From NCBI GenBank assembly GCA_028753945.1, contig JAPNXP010000009.1, positions 1,426,001 through 1,490,000 of the forward strand: a DNA stretch of 64,000 nt, written 5' to 3'. Under the pieces are notes generated by a model. The model made no database searches. It was given only the letters and a program-made list of their open reading frames with translations, and had not been told where the DNA came from. Source of the DNA: Hexactinellida sp. DTS-2022. Its lineage: Eukaryota; Porifera; Hexactinellida. The first letter of the stretch is position 1; each line of letters begins with the position of its first letter. Shown one piece after another: positions 42,235-53,311 of this stretch. The translations under genes and the position numbers were made by a program.

Positions 42235-42860
42235 ATAATTATCGCAAGTTGAAACAAGGTGAAAGATTTAACAACTTAAATCACTATACTATATTACAAG
42301 TTGAAACAATGGAAATATATAAGTTTTACTGAATCTGAAGTACGAGGAATAGAGGAGATTGGCACCCCCATTATGGCGCAAACCTAGGCCAAATTGAACA
42401 TGTCGGCACAGCTGCAATTCTGAATTTTTTTCGCCATGTCATCATCACTAAGAAGGTGTTAAATTATTTCAGAAGGTATTTCAGAAGCCAACGATCCTTG
42501 GAGTGGTGGAAGTTTCCATTTAGCTAACTTCATTCTAGAGATATTCAAGTTTCAGTAGAATTTAATATGTGATGACTCAGCATTTTTTATGTGCGTGATG
42601 GGTAATCACCTTGGGCGTAAATCCTGGGGGGACGGGGGGGACGCATCCCCCCCCCCACTTTTTGTCAGGGTTGGATTCAAGTACTGTTGTACTTAAGTAC
42701 TGTATCATCAAATTTTGACTCGAATCAATTGATGAAGTAGTAGGAGTTAAGAAATTAACGGATCATAGAATCTTTTTTGCATTTTGCGTAAATAACTATT
42801 ATAATAAATTTGGGTTCCCCTTACGTAGGGTGTGTAGTTGGTGGGGATCAGTTTCATATA

Positions 42861-43046
42861 CAGTCGAAACCGGTTTATTCTAACTCGGGTTATTCTAACT
42901 TATCGGTTTATTCTAACTATTAGTAATGCAATCTTTTGTAAGAAATTCCAACTATACTGTATTTTTCATCGGTTTTTTCTAACTATCGGTTTTTTCTTAC
43001 TATTTTTATCTGAAAAGAAATGGTTAGAAAAAACCGGTTTGAACTG
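42861..43046. mobile_element. pogo-like MITE (CAGTCGAAACCGG family), second copy
   Basis: 186 bp, flanked by TA, near-identical to 22690-22843 apart from a ~30-bp insertion of repeated GGTTTATTCTAACT units at the left. It is nested in the 1.4-kb TIR element. Confidence 0.88.
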
Positions 43047-43492
43047 TAGTAACAAGTGTTTCTCAAACTGGATGTCATGAAAAAATTGTAGGGGCTCGTG
43101 AGATACAATGAAAGAACACCTTGATCTAACTTAAGTTTATCCTTCATATTTTAAGTCAAAAAGTTCGAAGAATTTAGTCTATTATCTCATGTCAATGGCT
43201 AACATCTTGAGTTTATTCTTCTCACCTAGGTTGTAATTACTCGACTTCTTAAACAGGATATAAGGCAACAAGTATTGTCCACAATATAAACATCCACATA
43301 CTATTAGCTTATCATCGTTCCAGATAAGTGGTCCATAAGCTGCTCACAAAAAAACGATTTTTGGTAGGTCTTTGTGGTAGGGAAAGTTCCTCTCACCAAA
43401 TGTGAAAACGTCCCCCCACTTTGCAGCATGGATTTAAGCCCTTGGTGATCACCCAAGTTCCCAACAACAACCAACCCTACTGCATTATAATT

Positions 43493-43604
43493 ATATAATT
43501 CACAAAATTGTAAAAACACATTTTTTTAACGATGTCATCATCACCTCTAGGTGTCAAGACCCATTTATCAAAAAATGTGTTTTCACAATTTTGTGAATTA
43601 TATA
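43493..43604. repeat. long hairpin inside the TIR element
   Basis: ATAATTCACAAAATTGT...AAAACACATTTTTT pairs with the inverse at 43569-43604 around a ~40-nt loop. It is found only in the right half of the host TIR element and is probably a separate small insertion. Confidence 0.7.
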
Positions 43605-44340
43605 TTTCGAATGGATTGGTTAGTGTTGGGTGAACGCCCAACAAGCACATACAAATGCTAACTAATCACCTATTACATTGAATGAAACTTGAATAACTCT
43701 GAAATGAAGTGAGCTAAAACGAAACTTCCAACTCACTAAGGGTCGTTGCCTTTTGAAACACCTTTCTGAAATAATTTAACATCTTGATAGTGATGATGAC
43801 ATGGCAAAAAATCCAAAATTGCAGCTGTGGCGACAGCATTTTCCTTGGAGGCACTATCAATTACCCAACCGGTAGCCACTAAAAGATAGTGCCACCAAAG
43901 GGAAATGCGTCGGCACAGCTGCAATTTTGGATTTTTATCCTTCCGTAAATATCGGATCCACAGAACAGAGTTTTATTATCTAAGAGCCCAAATTTTCAGC
44001 ATACGTGTCTCATGGGTTACAGATGTGCACCTGGGGTCACGATTTTTGATTACATTTTTTGGGACACATTTTTGCACCTGTTTAATAATTAACAGGGAAC
44101 AATATTAAATAGTACCCGAATATTCAATTTATTTGCATTCGATAGAGAATTAAATTATACACCTTTTCACAGTGCACGAATTGAGTTGCAAATTTCCTTT
44201 GTTTACTAACACTTCAGTTCAATTGAAAGTGTTAAATCGAATTCCATTCTTTCAACTAGTGATAATTATATTGATTCAACTTGTGAGATCGAGTAGGCTT
44301 CTATTTTTCTATTTTTCTAATTTTCTAATAGCTCACAAAT

Positions 44341-45240
44341 ATGCCTTCCCACATGAATTCACCTATTTCTAAGATTCTTCACAAAGCGAAAACGCACAAA
44401 GGGCGCCGTATACAATCCGCAAGGGAACCACAATTTCATGAAACCCATAAACAGACCCTAATCCTTAGGGGGCAAAACACATCTCCAATAATTGCACAAT
44501 GTCTTTCAGACTTGTATCACTTGAAGAAGAATAATTCTGTAAAATTACAGCGGAATAACAAGATTTATCCGTTCGAAGACAGTTCATATTTGCAGCAGTT
44601 GTGCGTACGGTCGCAATGTGGTTTATTCCTATTAGCTAACCATTCTAAAAAGCGAGCTAATAACCTTATACTCGGGCGTATTTTCGATGATAAGATATTA
44701 GATATGCTGGAAATAGGAGTGGAGTCATACCGTCCAATTTCTGATTTTAAAACCGACCTTATTTCAGTGACGTCACACCCTATTGTCCTATTCATGGGTC
44801 CACAATTTGAAGCTGAATTAAGTCAAGTCAAGAATCTATTATTAGACATGTTTCGAGGCCCCGTTACTAACAAGCTCCCATTGAGTTCTATTGAGCATAC
44901 AATCATTTTTACAGCTAATGACGTCACGAATATACATATGAGGGTATATCGTGTTATTAGGGAGGGAAAGAACTTGTCTGGGGTTGAAGAAATGGGACCA
45001 AGGATTAGTATGAATATTAGGCGCCATAACCCGCCTGATGATAAGGTGTTTAGGAAATCTCTCAGGATAGCAACCGTAGGACAGATTAGGCATGCTAGGA
45101 ATGTTAGTTATAACACACACGGGTCTAAACTGGGTAGAGTTCATATGGATAGACAGGATTATTCCAAACTGCAGACAAGAAAAAGAAAAGCACTGAAAAT
45201 AGGATCAGCTGATAAGACTCACAGGATGGATACGGATTAG
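44341..45240 (+). CDS. RPF2: ribosome production factor 2 homologue (Brix domain)
   Basis: 299 residues in one exon, as in other animals (~306). The Brix domain starts near residue 35: LILRGQNTSPIIAQCLSDLY, KIYPFEDSSYLQQLC, SQCGLFLLANHSKKRANNLI, then GRIFDDKILDMLEIGVE. The C-terminal basic tail reads YNTHGSKLGRVHMDRQDYSKLQTRKRKALK. RPF2 works with RRS1 to bring the 5S RNP into pre-60S particles in the nucleolus. The start could be Met1 or Met5; both precede the conserved basic leader. It is the first of the plus-strand block. Confidence 0.96.
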   Translation: MPSHMNSPISKILHKAKTHKGRRIQSAREPQFHETHKQTLILRGQNTSPIIAQCLSDLYHLKKNNSVKLQRNNKIYPFEDSSYLQQLCVRSQCGLFLLANHSKKRANNLILGRIFDDKILDMLEIGVESYRPISDFKTDLISVTSHPIVLFMGPQFEAELSQVKNLLLDMFRGPVTNKLPLSSIEHTIIFTANDVTNIHMRVYRVIREGKNLSGVEEMGPRISMNIRRHNPPDDKVFRKSLRIATVGQIRHARNVSYNTHGSKLGRVHMDRQDYSKLQTRKRKALKIGSADKTHRMDTD

Positions 45241-45457
45241 GTAGATTGGAATGTAGTATATTACCTTGTGTTGTTTCAACTTGTTTGCAACGTTTGTTGT
45301 TACATCTTAATTAAGAGAGATATCCTAGCAAATAATGTCAGTCCAGACATGGAACTTATAAAGTGTTAGTTCGGTTCCTATAACAACAAAATGCTATATT
45401 AGCAAGGGTTTCATTTACATCTACGTAAGCTTTAACCTGTTTTGAATAAGTTTCCTA

Positions 45458-45991
45458 ATGGATAAAGACATTATCGACTGGCAGGTAGAGCCACTCAACT
45501 GGACTAGCACCAATTCGGAGAATATTCAACCACCAGAGGAGAGTTTCAATGCTAAAGTCGATTCTTTTTTATCCGAATTGGATTCAATGATCAGTTCTTC
45601 TCTGAGCAAATCCAAAGAGGTTTCGTCTCAAAGCCAGGAGAACTTGATTCTAGACCCTCTGTCGATTAGTCCCGGGAAACCACTCCGCCCCTCGGAATGC
45701 AGTCGGACTCTGACCAGAGACGTGCGGTCTCTGCAGGCAGTCACGGAGTGCATCTCTGCTCTGGTGAAGCTCTGTCACTGCTCCATCCCCACAGCGGCCT
45801 ATGCGTTCCACGCTTGCTCTGGGAATGTGTTTTCTGCGAAACAGCTGTTGGACGGCAAGGGCGGCTCACCCTGGACCCCAGATGAGGATCATCTTGTTTG
45901 CTCTCGCTCCCTCGCCAACTACGCTCTGCTCCTCAGAAACAGATCTCCTAGCGAGCTACACCAACGCCTCAACTACTACTCACTCAACTGA
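45458..45991 (+). CDS. RAP1 C-terminal-domain-like protein, copy 2
   Basis: 177 residues, the same length as copy 1 at 25873-26406. It differs mainly in the first ~10 residues (MDKDIIDWQ against MNEDFALNVQ), one inserted Glu (PPEES) and His for Tyr near the C-terminus. The homology extends about 80 bp past the stop (to about 46075) but not upstream of the ATG. The RCT-like core (CSGNVFSAKQLLDG, WTPDEDHL) is unchanged, so both copies look intact. It lies 185 bp upstream of EZH. See copy 1 for the possible role. Confidence 0.6.
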   Translation: MDKDIIDWQVEPLNWTSTNSENIQPPEESFNAKVDSFLSELDSMISSSLSKSKEVSSQSQENLILDPLSISPGKPLRPSECSRTLTRDVRSLQAVTECISALVKLCHCSIPTAAYAFHACSGNVFSAKQLLDGKGGSPWTPDEDHLVCSRSLANYALLLRNRSPSELHQRLNYYSLN

Positions 45992-46175
45992 TATTATGTT
46001 TGATGTTACTAGATTCCTACTCTTTATCAGTTGCAATACTACACTTATAGGCTGATTTCTCTCAATATTCTGAGCTCGAAATCCAATTAGAATCCTACGT
46101 ATTCTATCCACAATTCACTTTTTAGAATAATCTGACATAGCAGTTTATATTAGCGAATTTTCACAAGTTGTCTGT

Positions 46176-49013
46176 ATGTCTTACCCAAGACGGAAGAAGG
46201 AGTTCTCCAGCGCTCTGGTACAGAGGGTGGCCCTCGTAGAGCGACGGGTGTTGCACGAGAATAGTGAGAGCTCTGCGTTTCAGGATCAGCACCTGGAGCA
46301 GAACAATATTCTGATCAACAAGATAGCTGAGAGCAGCCTGCTGGAGAGGGAAAGTCGCGCGAGTGAAATGAAACCCATCTGCTCTATCCCCGCTTTCCCG
46401 CATCCCGATAAGGATAAGGCAGTGAGTTTACCACTGTATGACTGTATTGTAACGTCCTCTCTATTCCTGTATGTGGTATTACTATTTATTGTATTGAAAC
46501 AGGGTGTGAGCTTCACAGAGAAGCCGCGAGGCGTCCTGCACAGACTGTCCCCCCTCTCGCTGCCGCTGGTGCCCGAGCTGCCCCGCTACAGCACCTGGGT
46601 GAGCACCCAGCAGAACTTCCTCGTGGAAGACGAGACCTTCCTGCACAACATTCCGTACCTCGGGGACCAGTCTCTGGAGCACGAGGGCTCCTTCATCGAG
46701 GAGCTGCTCAGGAACTACGAAGGGAAATTGTACGAGAATTGGCGCTTCAAGCAGAAGTTGTTAGGCGATTCTGTCGAGACGATTAGGATGCTGGTGGACA
46801 GGGTGGCCGCGGACCCCGTCGTCTGCGCCAGCGGCATCGACACCTCTCTCACGCCGCCCTCCGAGTCGGACAAGGACGCGCCTCCCCTCCCGATCTTCCG
46901 GCTGCTGGAGGCTGCCAAGCCGCTCAAGTACCCGGCTAAGATAGTAGAGATACGCTACTTCTCCTACTCCATGCACACGCCCCAGAAGAACACAGACTCC
47001 CACTCGGAGCCGGGCCCCAGTCTCGACGACCCCGCCCTGCCCGCGCTCCCCAAGCAGCAGCTGCTGCACTCCTTCTCCACGCTCTTCTGTCGCCGCTGCT
47101 ACAAGTACGACTGCTTCCTCCACTCGTGGACCCCCGGCCCCGCGGCGCTCCCCACGCTCGCCTCTGCGCCCAGCTCCCCGGCGCCCTGCTCGCCCAGCTG
47201 CTACCTGCTGGAGCCGCAGGAAGCGAGCGAGCCCGCCTCTCCTCCTACTAAGAGAAAGGCTCCCATGGTGAGTGTTATCTCAGGGCGAAATGTATTGGAC
47301 AGGTAAAAGTACTAAATTAAGCACCGTAGCTTTTTGTTTTTGTGATTATAATCTTTCTCTATTCTCTACCAACTTATCAGCTGAATTCCCAGGAATAGGA
47401 TTTGATTTGTATACTACACTATACAGATCACAACTGTATTTAATCCCTAATAACGGCTAAATAGACCAAACTTATGTATTTAGCGAGAGACGTCTCAGGA
47501 CAGCAATCTCTCGGAGGCTCCCTCGACACAAGCAGCTCCCGTGACACATCTCCCCTCCAGCTCCCTACCTGCCAGCTCAGAATCAGCTGTTGACCTCACC
47601 AGGGAGTCCGCTTCCCCCAACTCCTCCAGACATGACACATCCGTGGTGCTGCCAGAGGGGTTCGACTGGACCGGCCAGGAGATCTCCCTCTACAACCTGC
47701 TTCAACCAACTTTTGATAAAGATCTATGTCGCATAGCACGATTGATTGGAACGAAGAACTGCAGAGAAGTGAGTTAATGAGTCCAAATACCCTAAGTGTG
47801 CTACCAGCGTAGGTCTGTGAGCTGTCGGACTACCTGCTGCTTAACGAGTGCACCGCCACCTCCCTCATGAAGGACCGGCACTGCGGCGGGGCTGCCATTG
47901 CGCACAAGCGGAAGAGGAAGCCCTGCTACGTCATTCGGAAGCAGAAAGCAACCAGGCCGGACGGCGCTCCGGTAATCAACCATCCGTACTCGCCCTGCTA
48001 CCACCCCGAGCTCTCCTGCGAGGAGTCCACCTGCGGCTGTTTCACCTCCAAGACGTACTGCGAGAAGGTTCGTAAATGGCGTTATTAAACTGGTCGGTGA
48101 TACATACGTTACGATACTCAAATAGTAGTTATCTTGTACTAGAGAGTACTTTTATAATTGCGCTTTATTGTCTTACCTATCTATCTATCCAATTTAAGTA
48201 TGAACATATTAAGATAAGAAACCCGAGCTCTAGGCACGTAGTAGAATTTGATTTGGTAAAAGTATGAATACATATAATTATAGATTACCGACAGTGTACT
48301 ATATAACTCCTATCGTCTCTTTATTGAGTGCTTTTATACACTGTCTACTGTCCACAGTTCTGCCACTGCAGTGTCTCCTGTCCCAAGAGGTTCCCCGGCT
48401 GTCGCTGCAAATCCTTCTGTCGCACCAAACAATGTCCCTGCTTCATCGCAGACAGAGAGTGTGATCCCGATCTGTGTAGGAACTGTGGGGCGGGAGCTTC
48501 CTTGGATATCATACCACCCTGCAGGAATGTGTGCATTCAGAGAGGACTGAAGAAACACCTGTTACAGGCGCCTAGCGATGTGGCTGGATGGGGCATCTTC
48601 ATTAAGGAGTATGGAAACAAGAATGAGTTTATTTCTGAATACTGTGGAGAGATTATAAGCCAGGTATGTACTGACCTAATTAAGAACAGCTGATGAGGTA
48701 ATGATTCTATTTATTGCAGGATGAAGCTGACAGACGTGGCAAGGTGTATGATAAATACATGTCCAGTTTCCTATTCAATCTGAACCACGACTGTGTAGTG
48801 GACGCGACGAGGAAAGGGAACAAAATAAGATTCGCTAACCACTCTAGTAACCCAAACTGTTATGCTAAGGTAATGATGGTGAATGGAGACCATAGAATCG
48901 GTATTTACGCTAAGCACAGAGTGAGACCTGGAGATGAGCTGTTCTTTGATTACAGATACGGACCTAATGACACTCTCAAGTTTGTCAGTGTTGAGCGGGA
49001 GTTGGATAGTTGA
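46176..49013 (+). CDS. EZH2: Enhancer of zeste, H3K27 methyltransferase of PRC2
   Basis: Six exons (46176-46421, 46503-47267, 47484-47768, 47813-48067, 48358-48663, 48720-49013) give 716 residues (human EZH2 746). The EED/SBD part has [20 protein letters not shown]. The pre-CXC zinc site is [18 protein letters not shown]2 is [15 protein letters not shown]...[11 protein letters not shown]. The CXC domain is Cys-rich ([19 protein letters not shown]). The SET domain has [35 protein letters not shown] and the catalytic ELFFDYRY. As in known PRC2, it would methylate H3K27 with EED and SUZ12. The acidic linker of vertebrate EZH2 is lacking and the middle is GC-rich and Pro/Ser-rich. The 81-bp intron 1 has no stop and is a multiple of three. 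Confidence 0.97.
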
Positions 49014-49384
49014 TTGTTCTGAGCTATTACAGGAAGTTAATATATGTAGTTATTAATTTTATTTGTTTGCATTACTTAGCGATTAATATAATTTCGATCC
49101 AATCCTCTGTACAAACTATCCATTTTAGCTACGCTTCTTTTGATTTTCTTAACTTAGGAAAAATACTCATAGTGCAAAGTTCTACAATCTATTTATTACT
49201 TCGTCTTTTTCCCTAAATAATTAAAAACACAAATCTAAAATTAATATTAACTATTCTCTAAAAACTCTTATTCATGTTTCTTATTTGTATGCGTCTCAAC
49301 TCTCAACACAGGAAAACCAGGTTTTGAATCATAATTTAATATTATACAGTATTTCTTCATACCTTAACAAATGTATACATAAGG
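49014..49384. other. spacer EZH to gene A, duplicated before gene C
   Basis: About 370 bp, AT-rich. It holds the EZH 3' UTR and the gene A promoter. It matches 59275-59686 upstream of gene C, so C kept A's upstream sequence. Confidence 0.7.
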
Positions 49385-51766
49385 ATGGCACGAGTAGAAG
49401 ATGAGGATGACTTGCGCTCTATTCCAATGGTAGAAGATTATATAAGTCAATTACCGATGGATGATCAGGCTATATTGACTGAGCACTACTTACCAGTTAA
49501 TAAAATTATTGTGGAAATGCGAGCTACTCTCTCAGGAGCTTCTAAGACAAACGCAGAAGTGTTAGAAGACGCAGTACGGGAACGGTGCGTGGATGTTCCT
49601 GAGAAGCAAATCAGAAAGATTGTCAAGATTCTAACTATGGCTATAGACTATATGCAACCTCGCATATTGGAGAAGATAAATAAATCTGGTCGATTACAGA
49701 GTGGTACTTGTGTACCAGGTAGTAATTGTCACTATACAAAGAAATACTTATTGGAAACAGTTAAATTTTTCGCAAATATTTCTCAACCCTCGGATGGTAA
49801 AGGTAACATTTCCATTAATCTGTTTAATGTCCATACTGATGACAAACTGAGTGCTACCAAGGTTATATCTCCTATCGATCTCGTAACTTACTCACAAATG
49901 AAAATAATAGAACTGGTCCCTGGAATAGTTAATACAAATAAAGTGATATACTGTACTCTGGTAATTGATGGACACATCATGGGATCTTTTTTCCACACAG
50001 TTGTTGAAGATGATTTCGGACAGTGCGCTAAGTTGTCTCTCCGTAATATCACTCCTGAATTACAGGATTTTCTGAAGAAAGGTATACAAATAGCTATTCC
50101 GAACCCTTATTACAAACTTGGGACAACCGATGAATTAAATTTTATTAGAATGGATTGTCCAGCTAACATTATACCAATAAAAAATGATTTAACTCTAAGT
50201 GAAAGCGAAGAAATTTATAATCAAGAAGATTTAATTTTGAATCATTCAAGTGAAGATTGCAAACTAGAAGGAAATAAATACTTCAAAGCTGGTGAATACT
50301 ACAAAGCAGTTTCTTGCTACACTATTGCTATTGCGAAAGATTCTTCTAACCCAGTGTATTTGAGCAATCGGGCTCTATGCTACCTAAAGTTAGATTCGTT
50401 TGAAGCCGCTCTCCAAGACGCAGAAGCAGCAGTCAGCCTGGATCCCAGCACACACAAGTACCAGTACAGACTGGCTATGGCCTGGTCTGCATTGGGGGAT
50501 CATCAGAAGAGTGTAGAAATCCTGGAGACGATGCAAGCTAATTCTGAATGCTTAGCCTTTCTGAGTAAAGAGAAAAAGCTACTTAACAACAGTCGAGGAA
50601 TATTCAATTTCGATGAAATGGCTCAAATGGCGAGGCTAGGAGAAGAACTGGAAATGGCAGACTTTATTGGTCCAATTATGATCGACAAATCTTCTAGGTA
50701 TGGACATGGCGTATTTTCCGCCCGGGATATCAAGAAAGGAGAACTAATTTGCGTCCAGAAAGCTATTGCTTATCTAGACCCAAATAGACATCCCCTTAAA
50801 GATTACGGAGAATTAATTATTTTTGCTAATCATATCAGTATTTCACCGACAAATACTATACAAAGGATGAAACGATCCTTGACCGATAAAATAGCTAAAT
50901 CTAAACTGTCAGAGTTTCGACTTTCTATGTTATTTACAAAACATACCAACAGTGAACCAATTTCAATTGAGTTGTATAGAAGCAAAGGATATGAGTTGAT
51001 TCGGGAGAAAGATAAGCCTCCATTTCAATTGGATGCATTAGTTACTTTAATTAAGGAAAATTCACAAGTATACTCCCATCCAGATGATCCTCATAACGAA
51101 GAAATGATTACTGTTGGAATATGGCCAATTCGCGCTTTCCTTAATCATTCATGTCTCGCTAACACTTTGCAAACTTATTACAAAGATGTTTGTATTATCC
51201 GCTCATTTGTCGACATTCCTAAAGGAACTGAACTAACTACACAATGGGTTTCCATCTTATTCAATGTGGAAGCACGTCAGGCAAAGTTGAAAGAATTGGG
51301 CCTCTTTTGTGATTGTGGATTATGTGAATTTGAATCTGATCCTAAAAATAAGACTTTATTAGAAAGAGCTGTCCTTTTGAGGGAGCGGGTTGATAAACTC
51401 ACTGACGCTAAATTTAATCCTAATTACCCATTTAAGCACGAAGCTGAAAATGATCTTTTGAATGAAGCTTTCTCTCTAGCAGAAGAAATGAAGTTGGGTC
51501 CCACTCGATTCAACCGAGCCTTGTGGGAAGCTATGCTGTATTTGCTATCTTCGAGTCCCAAACCGAGATACCATAAAAGGTTGCTAGATTCTTTTTATCG
51601 AGCAAAATCCATTTTGTGTGATTTAGAAATACAACATCAACATGATTTTTGGAAAACATGGTGTTTATTCATCAGAACGTGTAAGGCTCCTCTGTCAAAA
51701 GAGCGTAAGAAAGAAATTCGAGATAAACACAAGTTCATAATTAAATATCTAACTGACATACCTTAA
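49385..51766 (+). CDS. TPR-SET domain protein, paralogue A
   Basis: 793 residues, one exon. Residues 1-100 are an acidic helical leader (EDAVRERCVDVPEK). About 160-265 form a beta-rich module ending IAIPNPYYKLG, as in fungal and plant SET-TPR proteins. Three TPRs span about 290-400 (EGNKYFKAGEYYKAVSCY). A SET domain covers about 430-650 (YGHGVFSARDIKKGEL, RAFLNHSCLANTL) with a post-SET CDCGLC cluster. There is no MYND finger, unlike SMYD4. The usual SET tyrosine after G-x-E-L-T is not there (GTELTTQWVS), so methyltransferase activity is doubtful. Codons are AT-rich, unlike EZH upstream. Substrate unknown. Confidence 0.88.
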   Translation: MARVEDEDDLRSIPMVEDYISQLPMDDQAILTEHYLPVNKIIVEMRATLSGASKTNAEVLEDAVRERCVDVPEKQIRKIVKILTMAIDYMQPRILEKINKSGRLQSGTCVPGSNCHYTKKYLLETVKFFANISQPSDGKGNISINLFNVHTDDKLSATKVISPIDLVTYSQMKIIELVPGIVNTNKVIYCTLVIDGHIMGSFFHTVVEDDFGQCAKLSLRNITPELQDFLKKGIQIAIPNPYYKLGTTDELNFIRMDCPANIIPIKNDLTLSESEEIYNQEDLILNHSSEDCKLEGNKYFKAGEYYKAVSCYTIAIAKDSSNPVYLSNRALCYLKLDSFEAALQDAEAAVSLDPSTHKYQYRLAMAWSALGDHQKSVEILETMQANSECLAFLSKEKKLLNNSRGIFNFDEMAQMARLGEELEMADFIGPIMIDKSSRYGHGVFSARDIKKGELICVQKAIAYLDPNRHPLKDYGELIIFANHISISPTNTIQRMKRSLTDKIAKSKLSEFRLSMLFTKHTNSEPISIELYRSKGYELIREKDKPPFQLDALVTLIKENSQVYSHPDDPHNEEMITVGIWPIRAFLNHSCLANTLQTYYKDVCIIRSFVDIPKGTELTTQWVSILFNVEARQAKLKELGLFCDCGLCEFESDPKNKTLLERAVLLRERVDKLTDAKFNPNYPFKHEAENDLLNEAFSLAEEMKLGPTRFNRALWEAMLYLLSSSPKPRYHKRLLDSFYRAKSILCDLEIQHQHDFWKTWCLFIRTCKAPLSKERKKEIRDKHKFIIKYLTDIP

Positions 51767-52434
51767 TTTACGAGTCATATTTGCCACTTATTATCAATGA
51801 ATTAGATGATAGAATCGATGGTCGACACTTATTTACTAATTATTATATTTTTATTATGATTTATGCTCATATGAAGTCTTATCATATTTCATATGTGATT
51901 TTGATTAAAATACTTATTCCCATTAAAATTCTTATTTAAGTACGGCTCAAAAAAACCCTCTACTCAATTGCTATGTGTGTGTGTACGTGTTGAAACAATT
52001 GGTAATATGGAATATAATCTTGAATAGTTTTCAGTTGATGCAGACCTGAGATCCAGGTGCCTTCGCTTAATTAGAGTACATTGGTCTATGAAACCCTAAT
52101 TAACCGAAAACTGTTTAATTTACATAGTCATAGACTCATAGTGTATTGGGAGACATTGATAACTCATTACTTGTCAAGAATACACGGTATCCTAATTAAT
52201 AGTTTACTATTAATCTTAGTTTATTAAAATACCACCAGTGTTCCCAATAATCTGTAAGACACTCCAGTTTTCTATCACCATATGCTCTCATATGTTGCAC
52301 ATTATAAAAGTCGATTTATATTAGTTTGTTTGTTTTCCCGGACTGTATTAAAACCACCTTTACTTATCCAACACAAATCAGAGTGCCATAACTTTATGTC
52401 CGTTAGAAACAGTAAAACAATAATTAGATTAATA
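51767..52434. other. A-B spacer, part shared with the C-D spacer
   Basis: AT-rich DNA. The block 51960-52330 (with CTCAATTGCTATGTGTG and CGAAAACTGTTTAATTTACA) is matched at 62820-63210 downstream of gene C, as part of the duplicated block. It includes a decayed CGCTTAATT-bearing MITE-like stretch. Confidence 0.6.
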
Positions 52435-52857
52435 CAGTGGAACTCGCTTAGTACGTCCTCGGCTTAAGACGTACTCGCGGATACACGTACTGTTCGCTAA
52501 TAACCGATTTTTCCTCCTATTTGATCCATTATAAATGATTCGGTTAAGACGTACTCGGATAAGACGTACCAATTTATATTCCCAAGTAAATAAAATTTAC
52601 GTAGTTTGATTCAGTTAGTACGTACTCTATATAATTATCAGCAGAATTCAGTTATTAATGGTTAAGTGAGTAGGTGACAACTAAAATACTTTAATCATAT
52701 CGTTAAATATGTCATATACTTGTATACCATACATTCGTATCATTAAACAAGTCAGTATATCGACCTATGGATTATGCATATGGATAAGAAGTACCTCGGT
52801 TAGTACGTACTTTTTCTTGTCTCCCAGGGTGGTACGTATTTTAACCGAGTTCTACTG
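52435..52857. mobile_element. 423-bp pogo-like MITE in the A-B spacer
   Basis: Starts CAGTGGAACTCGCTTAGTAC and ends with the inverse GTACGTATTTTAACCGAGTTC(TACTG), flanked by TA. Internal GGTTAAGACGTACTCGG units are repeated. No equivalent is seen in the C-D spacer. Confidence 0.8.
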
Positions 52858-52876
52858 TAATTAAGAATCTAAAATA

Positions 52877-53066
52877 CAGTTAACTCGCACTCCGCTTAAT
52901 AGACTCACCTCGGTACCAGGTTACTTTGACCCGATTAAGCAAAGAAATCTATTGACTGAAAATATTTAATGCCAAACTGTCATTCCGTCCTATAAATCTT
53001 GTGAAATTTTGACCCCATTAAGCGGACAATTCTAATAACCTGTGGTTCTATTAAGCGGAGTCACTG
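52877..53066. mobile_element. 190-bp pogo-like MITE (TCCGCTTAAT ends)
   Basis: The left end is CAGTTAACTCGCACTCCGCT and the right end ATTAAGCGGAGTCACTG. TA is at the left and a degenerate site at the right. The TTAAGCGGA core resembles fragments near 28015, 52065, 62945 and 63075. Confidence 0.75.
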
Positions 53067-53311
53067 AATATGAAATATTTAGACTAATTAGTAAATAATA
53101 AAATATTAGAATTTAATTGATATCAAAAGTTTTCAAAAAAATACAGTCGAACATACTTTTCCTTAGTACGTGCTAAATTTCAAACAAAGTTCGAAACATA
53201 TCTCAAATACAAATACAAAGCGGCTTCAATTCCCAATGACTTTTAACTAAGTTATTCTGTGACATATATTTTATGTTTATACGCTTGTTTGTCTTATTGA
53301 TAGTAGTAGAG

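Larger units (their letters stand above)
42402..43834. mobile_element. 1.4-kb TIR element with GTCGGCACAGCTGCAATT ends
   Basis: The left arm begins GTCGGCACAGCTGCAATTCT and continues through CGCCATGTCATCATCAC. The right arm is its inverse and ends GCAGCTGTGGCGAC. The arms share at least 180 bp with mismatches and continue inward through a GGGTAATCACC / GGTGATCACCC pair. Solo end copies lie at about 41488 and 43908. It carries a pogo-like MITE and a hairpin. No transposase is visible. Confidence 0.65.

Noticed and set aside
53273-53311. Upstream start of gene B giving a signal-peptide-like leader (MFIRLFVLLIVV)
   Set aside because: Copy D has the same DNA but lacks this ATG, so the leader is not conserved and the later Met is preferred.
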